A stretch of 64,000 bases of DNA, taken from assembly GCA_963663395.1 (NCBI GenBank), contig OY760226.1:310001-374000 (forward strand). The letters run 5' to 3'. The translations under genes and the position numbers were made by a program. A model generated the notes under the pieces. The model did not search any database, was not told where the DNA came from, and saw nothing but the letters and a program-made list of their open reading frames with translations. This document shows, piece by piece, positions 58,239 through 64,000 of the stretch. The stretch is from Azophilus sp963663395 (GTDB taxonomy: Bacteria; Pseudomonadota; Gammaproteobacteria; Pseudomonadales; Azotimanducaceae). Each line of letters begins with the position of its first letter. Position 1 is the first letter of the stretch.

Positions 58239-58304
58239 CCCGAGTTTACCAACGAAAAAAATAAACTGTTGTATCTCAACAAGTTAGGTTGGCCGAATCG
58301 CGCG

Positions 58305-60219
58305 TATGGCACTACATTCGTGCCCAACGTGATGGTTTCCCCTCAGATGACTGCCTGGTGTGTCCCCCCGGCTGAGGAGGCGATGCCCAAGGCATCGAGG
58401 ATGGCCTTCTGCTGCGGTTCCGGGCGCGTCGCCTTGCGCACATGCAGCGTGCGTCCGTCGGCACGCCTGAACGTCGCGGTCACGCGCTGACGGCCGCCGA
58501 GAATCCGTTTGAGCGTCGTCCAGCTCGCCGTGCGGTTGGACTCGTCGCCGCGCTCGGCCAGATGGTTGCGAATCACCTGGACCAGTTGGTAGGCGATCAC
58601 CGTGATGAACAGATGACCCTCGGCACGGCGCGGCTTGCGATGATGGATGGGGCGCAGGCCCAGTTCGGATTTCAGGGAACGGAACACCGCCTCGACATCC
58701 GTGAGCAGGGTGAAGGTGCGCCACAGGCGCTCTTCGCTGAAGTCGGTCTCGTTGCTGCGCAGGCAATAGACGCCCGGATGGGTGAGCATCGTCCCGGCCA
58801 CCGGGTTGCGGCGGTAGATCACCGCCACGGCCCGTTTGCCGCTCTCGTCGGTTGCCACCGTGATGTCATAGTGTTGGCCGACACCGCGGCTCTTCTCCAC
58901 CAGTCGACCGATGCGTTTCCAGATCTTTTCCGGCTTCTTCTGCGTGCGCGGCCGCGACAGCCCCTCGTTGATCGCATCGAGGTCCTGCTCCAGGCGTTGC
59001 GCAAACCGCTTGGCCATGCCGCGCTCCTTCTCCGCACGCTGCTCGGAATAACAGTACAAGCGCACCTCGCCCGCCTCGGTATCGTCCACCTTCTCCAGAT
59101 GCACCACCCCGCCGCTGCGGGTGCGATGGGCGAGTGCCGCCTCGGGCTCGAAGCGGCGCTTGCGCTCGCGCGAGACCACGATGTAGCGGTACCCGTTCGC
59201 CTTCAGCCAGTCGACCTGTTGCTCGGTGGCGATGCCCCGGTCGAGCACCACCCGCGACCCCGGCGGTGCCCCGAGCGCGTCCAGCATGCCGGAAAGCGTC
59301 CGGTGTTCCTTGACGTTGCCCGCAAACACCCGGGAACGCCGCACAAAACCACCCCCGTCCAGCACCAGCCCCAGGGTGAGCAGCTTGCAGTCGCTGCGCT
59401 TCTCCTTCGAATGACCCCGCCGCGCCTCGGGCTGATCCGCTACATCGCCCTCATAATAGGTGTTGGTCAGATCGTAGAGCGTCACCGTCGGCGTCAGGTC
59501 GAACAGGTCCATGGCACGGTCGAACAGATGCGCCTCGATCGCTTCGCGGTGGGCAACCAAGGCATCCGAGGCCCGGTACAACTGCATCGCCCCCATGGTC
59601 TCGAAGTCCACACCCAGCAACTCCCCCAAGGCACTGCGCTCGCGCAGCCAGGCGTGCGTGGCCCGCTCCGAGGCCGGGTACGCCAGCCGCGCCACGATCG
59701 AGGCCACCGCCGCCGTGCACAGCGACGCGTTGATGCCCAGGGTCGACAGCAACTCCATCAGGCCCAACCGCTCGACCGCCCACAGCCCCACCTGCTCGAC
59801 GCCCACACTGCGCGGGCGCGTCAACTCGAGCGACGCCACGTCCACACGGACCGGATCACGCACCGCTTCGGCGTCCCCCGCCCGGCCGCGGGCCAGCAGT
59901 TGTGCGGCGATCCGTTGCGCTTCTTCCTCGACGGCAGCCGGCGTATCGTCGATGAGCGGCGCCTGGCCGTTCAAGATCTCGTCGATGCGCCGGCAGAGCT
60001 CTGGCCATTCCGCTTTGGGCAGGTCGAAATCGCTACCGAGGTTCAACAACGTGCGCTGGCGGACCTTGGCGCCGTCGCGTTGACTGTGCACGAGGCGGTG
60101 GGAGTGGTAGTCCTGGCCGCCGGTGCGGCGGGTGAGGGTACGGCGGATGAACATGGGTGGTGACGGTAGCGGGGCCGGCCACGCATGTCAACACTAATCT
60201 ATTTATTATGGCACTACAT
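58305..60219 (-). mobile_element. IS1634-type insertion sequence (ends uncertain)
   Basis: The transposase at 58343-60154 is bracketed by a 13-bp direct repeat TATGGCACTACAT (58305-58317 and 60207-60219). IS1634 and its relatives are known for long and variable target duplications, so this may be the duplication. I could not identify convincing terminal inverted repeats. Confidence 0.5.
58343..60154 (-). CDS. IS1634-family transposase
   Basis: A 603-residue DDE transposase of the IS4 superfamily, IS1634 type. N-terminal RQRTLLNLGSDFDLP is typical. Catalytic acids are probably Asp in YDLTNTYYEGD, Asp in VVLDRGIATEQQVDWL and Glu in LLTDVEAVFRSLKSELGLRPI, followed by the YREK-like IHHRKPRRAEGHLFI region. 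Length is normal, no frameshift. It is probably intact. Confidence 0.93.
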   Translation of the reverse strand: MFIRRTLTRRTGGQDYHSHRLVHSQRDGAKVRQRTLLNLGSDFDLPKAEWPELCRRIDEILNGQAPLIDDTPAAVEEEAQRIAAQLLARGRAGDAEAVRDPVRVDVASLELTRPRSVGVEQVGLWAVERLGLMELLSTLGINASLCTAAVASIVARLAYPASERATHAWLRERSALGELLGVDFETMGAMQLYRASDALVAHREAIEAHLFDRAMDLFDLTPTVTLYDLTNTYYEGDVADQPEARRGHSKEKRSDCKLLTLGLVLDGGGFVRRSRVFAGNVKEHRTLSGMLDALGAPPGSRVVLDRGIATEQQVDWLKANGYRYIVVSRERKRRFEPEAALAHRTRSGGVVHLEKVDDTEAGEVRLYCYSEQRAEKERGMAKRFAQRLEQDLDAINEGLSRPRTQKKPEKIWKRIGRLVEKSRGVGQHYDITVATDESGKRAVAVIYRRNPVAGTMLTHPGVYCLRSNETDFSEERLWRTFTLLTDVEAVFRSLKSELGLRPIHHRKPRRAEGHLFITVIAYQLVQVIRNHLAERGDESNRTASWTTLKRILGGRQRVTATFRRADGRTLHVRKATRPEPQQKAILDALGIASSAGGTHQAVI

Positions 60220-61247
60220 CAACCAATCCACCCCGCCAGGAACCGGAAAACAACGAGTTGCCGACCCCGAAACCGTCAATCACGGCAAGATCGGGCGAAA
60301 ATCACGGGGTTCTTGTGGAGTCAAGGGCTGGCGCGCCGACCTTATGTCACGTTTCCAGCCCCTGCTCCCCGAACCCGGCGTGCCGATTTCCGGCACCGGG
60401 CTCTCCAGCAGGATCATGCGCCTCGCACACGGATCGCCGGGGCGAAACGGATACGCAGGTGATCGGTGAATTCCGACATCGTCTACGGATGCTGCACGGC
60501 GCCCGCTCTGCGTAGTGTCGCCTGTCCGGCGAGCCATCGAGCCTGTTCACGCCTCGACAGCATCGAGCCCTTACGGCTCGGCTCCTTCGCTTATGCATGG
60601 GATGCTTCCGGAATCCTTGCCCTTTCGCGGGGTCCAGGCATTGCCACTCCCGCCAGCCTTCTTCCTTCCGACATCGCTCCTCGCCTGAGGCCCCTTTCCT
60701 CGACCGGCATTACCCGGCGTCTTCAGTACTACGAGCCTCTCCGCCACCCTGCCGGCCCGGCCTGCCCCTCGCGGGATTCCGGTTGGTGCGTGCACACCAC
60801 CGACAGGGTTTCCCGTGTTGCATCCATCCCCCTCCTACATGCGTGCCACCGCCAATACCCCGGCGGAACCGGCTGGTGCGTCCGTCGCTCGCTTCCCTGC
60901 CGATGGCAGCCTTCCCCGTATTACCGCCGGGTCGGCTTCCGCATTACCCTTTTCGAGGCCTGCTCAGCGTTCACTCGCGTTGCGGCCCGCATGTTCGCTA
61001 AACCGCCCATGGCGGTCCTTTTCTTCGGAGTGCTTCAGACGATGTCGTTACCTCCTTCGCCCGCTCCGACTGCTACCGGCTGGAGCGACAATTGCCGGGC
61101 GGGATTCGCACCCGCTGAGGAATGAAGCCTTTGCACGGCGCACGGTAAAGATGGGCTAGGAGTTTTCAACTCGGCGCGGCGGAACGCTGACGCGGCGCGC
61201 CAAAGCGGCGCGTTAATGCGCGGGGAACAACGCCGGATCTCGGGAAA
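60220..61247. other. Unexplained region with overlapping open frames
   Basis: About one kilobase after the IS1634 element. On the plus strand three frames are open over hundreds of bases (the longest 60466-61125, 219 codons, with many Ser, Arg, Cys and Pro). None has domain-like composition or a convincing ribosome site. Codon use does not look like the neighbouring genes. I cannot tell whether this is a small unusual gene, a structured RNA or IS debris. Hypothetical proteins with similar text (DSIEPLRLGSFAYAWDASGI) seem familiar from other genomes, which suggests a dispersed repeat, but I cannot verify it. Confidence 0.35.
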
Positions 61248-61375
61248 GAGTTCGTATGCGGCGCTTCCCTTTCGGCGCGTTAAGCTCGTCTGATGGCCTT
61301 GCGTACAGCAACGTGCCTTGCGTACAGCAAGAAAGTGCGGCCATGCGCCGAAAGGGAAGCGCCGTATGCGAACTC
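61248..61375. repeat. Long inverted repeat upstream of dioxygenase-like gene
   Basis: Two 31-base arms (61248-61278 and 61345-61375; inner part GCGCTTCCCTTTCGGCGC) with two mismatches. The 66-base interior has a direct repeat CCTTGCGTACAGCAA twice in tandem. It is MITE-like or a regulatory hairpin, 90 bases before the gene at 61466. Confidence 0.7.
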
Positions 61376-61465
61376 GTTGCCCGGACCTGGCGGTTCCATG
61401 GAAGCCTGCGCCGCACCGGCTAGAATTGATATGCTGGACGACGGTGAGATTTCGGGTGGGATTGA

Positions 61466-62263
61466 ATGGCAATTGACATCGCGATACTGATCCTGGTTGC
61501 ACTGGTGGTCGGGTTTACCCTGCACAAATCCGACGACACCAATTTCCAGGTCGCGGTTATTCCGGTGGCGGTGCTCCTGCTGCTCTGGCTGGTACCGGAC
61601 GGGCAGCGCGCCATGGCAGGCTCCGGCATTGCGCTGGGTACGCTCGCCTACCTCGCCATGTTTCTGTTCGAACGGGCACGCAGCGTGCCGATGCCCGATT
61701 ACCCGGTCTTGAGCCCGGCAGCGGCCGAAGGTGTTCCAGCGAGCCCGCCAGTTTCCGGCAGCCCGATGGGCCGGACGCCCGCGGCGCCCGACGGCCCCTA
61801 CTACATTCCGAACACACCTCGAAAAACCAGGATCGCCGCCCCGGATACCCAGGGCCAGCGAATGAACTTTGCGGGCCGTGTACTGCGCCGGGACGGAGCC
61901 CCGGTGGAGGGTGCCTGCATCGAGATCTGGCACGCGGACGGCAACGGCGACTACGACTACGGGAGTTACAACACCCGCGGACACCAGTTCACCAACGCCA
62001 ACGGCGAGTTCCTGTTCGAGACCGTCAAGCCGCTGGGATACGGCAGGCGTTCCCTGTCGCTGATCGGCACGGTCGACTACCGTTCGGCGCACATCCACGC
62101 CAAGATCCGCATCGATGGCGAAACCCTGACCACCCAGGTGTGGTTCCCGGAAGACCCCAGAAACGCCAGGGACATTGCGTACTGGAAGTTCAAGAACACC
62201 AACGTGGTTGACTACGAGAATGACGCACCAGTTCAGACCGCCCGCTTTGACTTCGTCGTTTAA
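61466..62263 (+). CDS. Membrane-anchored intradiol ring-cleavage dioxygenase-like protein
   Basis: A 265-residue protein. Residues 1-70 hold two hydrophobic segments (IAILILVALVVGF and VAVIPVAVLLLLWLV) and a third weaker one, so it is anchored in the inner membrane. The rest resembles protocatechuate 3,4-dioxygenase-type enzymes: DGPYYIPNTP, VEGACIEIWHADGNGDYDY, FTNANGEFLFETVKPLGYG and SAHIHAKI. The last motif supplies the two His ligands of the ferric iron; Tyr ligands are probably in GDYDY and LGYG. Soluble members open catechol rings. The membrane anchor and the short length are unusual, so the substrate may be membrane-associated. ATG at 61466 after GGGTGGGATTGA. Confidence 0.8.
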   Translation: MAIDIAILILVALVVGFTLHKSDDTNFQVAVIPVAVLLLLWLVPDGQRAMAGSGIALGTLAYLAMFLFERARSVPMPDYPVLSPAAAEGVPASPPVSGSPMGRTPAAPDGPYYIPNTPRKTRIAAPDTQGQRMNFAGRVLRRDGAPVEGACIEIWHADGNGDYDYGSYNTRGHQFTNANGEFLFETVKPLGYGRRSLSLIGTVDYRSAHIHAKIRIDGETLTTQVWFPEDPRNARDIAYWKFKNTNVVDYENDAPVQTARFDFVV

Positions 62264-62376
62264 CGGAAACATGTCCTCTTGATTCCGACTGCCGGTGACC
62301 CTGGCGGTCGCCGTGCTGCTGAGATTTTGCCGGGCCAGTTGCGCAAATCTATGCAATAGAACAGCAAGAACCTGCA

Positions 62377-63126
62377 TTGAACGGCTGTCCTGCGACGCAT
62401 TACTTTCACGATTACGAACCGGAGACTTTCAGGCGGCATTGGCAGGTCCATGAACAAGGCAATTCCCCCAGGGTGCTGGCAGTGTGCGGGCTCGGCGGCC
62501 CCGAATTGTCATGTCAGGCGGACGGGCAATGGCCTCTGCAACATCTCTGCAAGGCCTTTGGCCATCAGGTTGCCATTTACCCTGTCGGCAATCTCAACGA
62601 ACTGACCAGAACGATCAGGTTTCTGGGCGCCGTCGCGCACCTACCCAAATACCAGGCAGGTCCTCTCGTCCTGCATGTCAGCATCGGCGGCGACTCGCGC
62701 GGTATGAAGATCGGTCCGGACCAAGCCCCCTGGAACAAGCTGACGCTGACCCTCTCGAAACTGTTATTCGATCTTGAGTCGTACCCCGAGCCCATCGTAC
62801 TCGTGCTGGCAGCCCGCGGTGCAGGCGAAACCGAATTCTCCGGCTTGCGCCCGCAACCCTGCGATTCAGGTACCCGGTTTCCCAAGCATCACTTCCTGAT
62901 CGTCGAACAGGCCGACAGGTGGGTGGACACCATGGTCTTCTGGAGCCTGTTTTACGGAGAGGTGGCAGAAATCGACTTCACCCTGCAAACGGTGAAGGGC
63001 CTGCCCAACCTGCGCAGGCTCGATTCGCGATTGCAGCAACTGAAACTCGGCAAGCTATCGTACTTCGGTGCCCCCGTGGCGCCGGGGTCGATTCGCGCTA
63101 CCGGCAGGTGTGCCAACAGGAGCTGA
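62377..63126 (+). CDS. Uncharacterised protein, possibly caspase/CHAT-fold derived
   Basis: A 249-residue protein read from a TTG; no in-frame ATG lies near, so the start is uncertain. I do not recognise it with confidence. The order of a strand PLVLHVSIGGDSRGMKIG, a helix region WNKLTLTLSKLLFDL and a strand IVLVLAARGAGE recalls the HIxxHG...SACxG layout of caspase-like and CHAT proteases. The catalytic His-Gly is IGGD and the Cys is replaced by Arg or Ala, so it would be inactive. No signal peptide or membrane segment. It lies between the dioxygenase-like gene (114 bases) and the AraC gene, with which it is convergent. Confidence 0.55.
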   Translation: MNGCPATHYFHDYEPETFRRHWQVHEQGNSPRVLAVCGLGGPELSCQADGQWPLQHLCKAFGHQVAIYPVGNLNELTRTIRFLGAVAHLPKYQAGPLVLHVSIGGDSRGMKIGPDQAPWNKLTLTLSKLLFDLESYPEPIVLVLAARGAGETEFSGLRPQPCDSGTRFPKHHFLIVEQADRWVDTMVFWSLFYGEVAEIDFTLQTVKGLPNLRRLDSRLQQLKLGKLSYFGAPVAPGSIRATGRCANRS

Positions 63127-63132
63127 TGGGTA

Positions 63133-64000
63133 CTACCGTCCCCGGTACCTGCCGGGCGTCATCCCGACGATGCGCCCGAACCAGCGGGCAAGGTGGGCTT
63201 GAGACGAAAACCCGCATTGGTCGGCAATAGTGGCGATCGGCAGCCGGCCGTGTTTAAGCAACGCTTGCGCGCGGCTGATCCGGCGTTCGATCACATATCG
63301 GTGCGGCGCCACGCCGGTCGCAGACTTGAATGCGCGGGCAAAGTGAAACGGGCTGAGGCAGGCCTGTTTCGCCAGCGCGTCGATGGGCAGATCTTTGCCA
63401 AGGTGCGCCTCGATGAACTCCGTAACCCTCTCAAGGCGCCGGGCATCGAGCGCGCCCCGAGCAGCAGGCAGCGGGAGGGACTTCGCTTCCAGATTCGAGT
63501 ACCGACGCAGGAGATGAACGCCAAGCGCGGCCGCCAGGGTTTCGACCAGCAGGTCACCGGCGGGCGGGGATTCGACCATCTCGGCATGGATCGCCCTTGC
63601 AATCTGTTCCACCAACGGGTCGCGAAAGCCGCCATCGTAGCGCAGGCGGATGCTGTCGGCGTCGACATCGAGTTCCTGCAGCGCCATTGTGGCGAGAGGC
63701 TTCGCCGGCAGATAGAGGTGGAGGCTTTCCTCGACCTCGCCGGAAAGATGGATCATGTCTTCGGGAATGCCCGCCGGGCACAGCCACACTGTGCCGGGAA
63801 CCGCATCGTGACATTGAAGCTGGCCGTCACCACGGCGGCGCACACGCAGACAGCCCTTGAGCAAGACGATGACTTCAGTCTCTCGCGGCTCGACCTCGCC
63901 GAGATCGCCTTGCGAATGACTCCACCGTTCCGCCAGCAGCCGTTTCCATCCCCGGCCGCTACTGGTTGCGAGGCGTGTGCCCGTAACATATTTCGCCCGT
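63133..64000 (-). CDS. AraC family transcriptional regulator (cut by window edge)
   Basis: The C-terminal 289 or so codons of an AraC-type regulator. Reading is open to the last base of the window, so the start is outside. The N-terminal part is a cupin-like sensor region (VIVLLKGCLRVRRRGDG, PGTVWLCPAGIPEDMIHL). The C-terminal domain has both HTH motifs: IDALAKQACLSPFHFARAF with SATGVAPHRYV, and IATIADQCGFSSQAHLARWF with GMTPGRYR. It should bind a small effector and regulate a nearby gene, perhaps beyond the window. It ends six bases after the convergent gene at 62377-63126. Confidence 0.92.
   Translation of the reverse strand, partial: RAKYVTGTRLATSSGRGWKRLLAERWSHSQGDLGEVEPRETEVIVLLKGCLRVRRRGDGQLQCHDAVPGTVWLCPAGIPEDMIHLSGEVEESLHLYLPAKPLATMALQELDVDADSIRLRYDGGFRDPLVEQIARAIHAEMVESPPAGDLLVETLAAALGVHLLRRYSNLEAKSLPLPAARGALDARRLERVTEFIEAHLGKDLPIDALAKQACLSPFHFARAFKSATGVAPHRYVIERRISRAQALLKHGRLPIATIADQCGFSSQAHLARWFGRIVGMTPGRYRGR

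Overview
The window is a GC-rich bacterial chromosome segment. Its housekeeping backbone reads rlmE-greA-carB-carA-dapB-dnaJ-dnaK-grpE-recN, then divergently hrcA-bamE, then rnfH-ratA and smpB. This is close to the order found in Pseudomonas and related Gammaproteobacteria, so I infer a gammaproteobacterium. The presence of hrcA fits the Xanthomonadales-like branch rather than enterics. Many insertion sequences, MITE-like palindromes, broken genes and giant surface proteins suggest a genome in flux, possibly host-associated (inference).

Layout. 1-13.9 kb is an accessory island: the 3' part of a P4-type tyrosine recombinase, a heptanucleotide tandem repeat, a 2778-residue secreted Calx-beta protein, a coupled 164-residue secreted protein, a second type of tyrosine recombinase coupled to a NYN-domain gene, and a Cys-rich gene. 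14.0-23.5 kb is core: rlmE, greA, carB, carA, an amidohydrolase lipoprotein, a medium-chain reductase and dapB, all on the minus strand. 23.5-43.0 kb is a second island that separates dapB from dnaJ. It holds a full P4-type recombinase, Cys-rich genes, an HTH-recombinase pair, an IS110 remnant, a CRISPR-like remnant, a second copy of the Calx-beta cassette (34 heptamers, 2866 residues), a second copy of the Integrase_1-type recombinase, a type II toxin-antitoxin pair and a DUF6429 gene. 43.0-53.3 kb is core (heat-shock operon, recN, hrcA, bamE, rnfH, ratA, an NSS symporter, smpB). 53.3-61.4 kb is littered with mobile DNA: two CTAG-targeting MITEs, an IS1380 element with recognisable ends, and an IS1634-type transposase. 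61.4-64.0 kb holds a membrane-anchored intradiol-dioxygenase-like gene, an unknown gene and an AraC regulator cut by the window edge.

The most notable system is the duplicated cassette. Each copy has a recombinase 3' end, a conserved leader with consensus-like promoter hexamers, an uninterrupted 7-bp repeat array (16 or 34 units) ending exactly on the GTG that opens the giant Calx-beta gene, the small secreted partner overlapping it by ATGA, a 93-bp palindrome, and a recombinase with its own promoter. The two islands also share three repeats in the same order at the end touching rlmE or dnaJ. I read this as a mobile or recombining surface-protein cassette with a contingency-locus style repeat, reminiscent of the heptamer repeats in front of Haemophilus hmwA adhesins. 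Expression and phase variation are inferred, not shown. A second clear story is a DUF885 lipoprotein/secreted hydrolase gene split by nested insertions (a MITE, then IS1380), which can be rejoined in frame across 1.9 kb.
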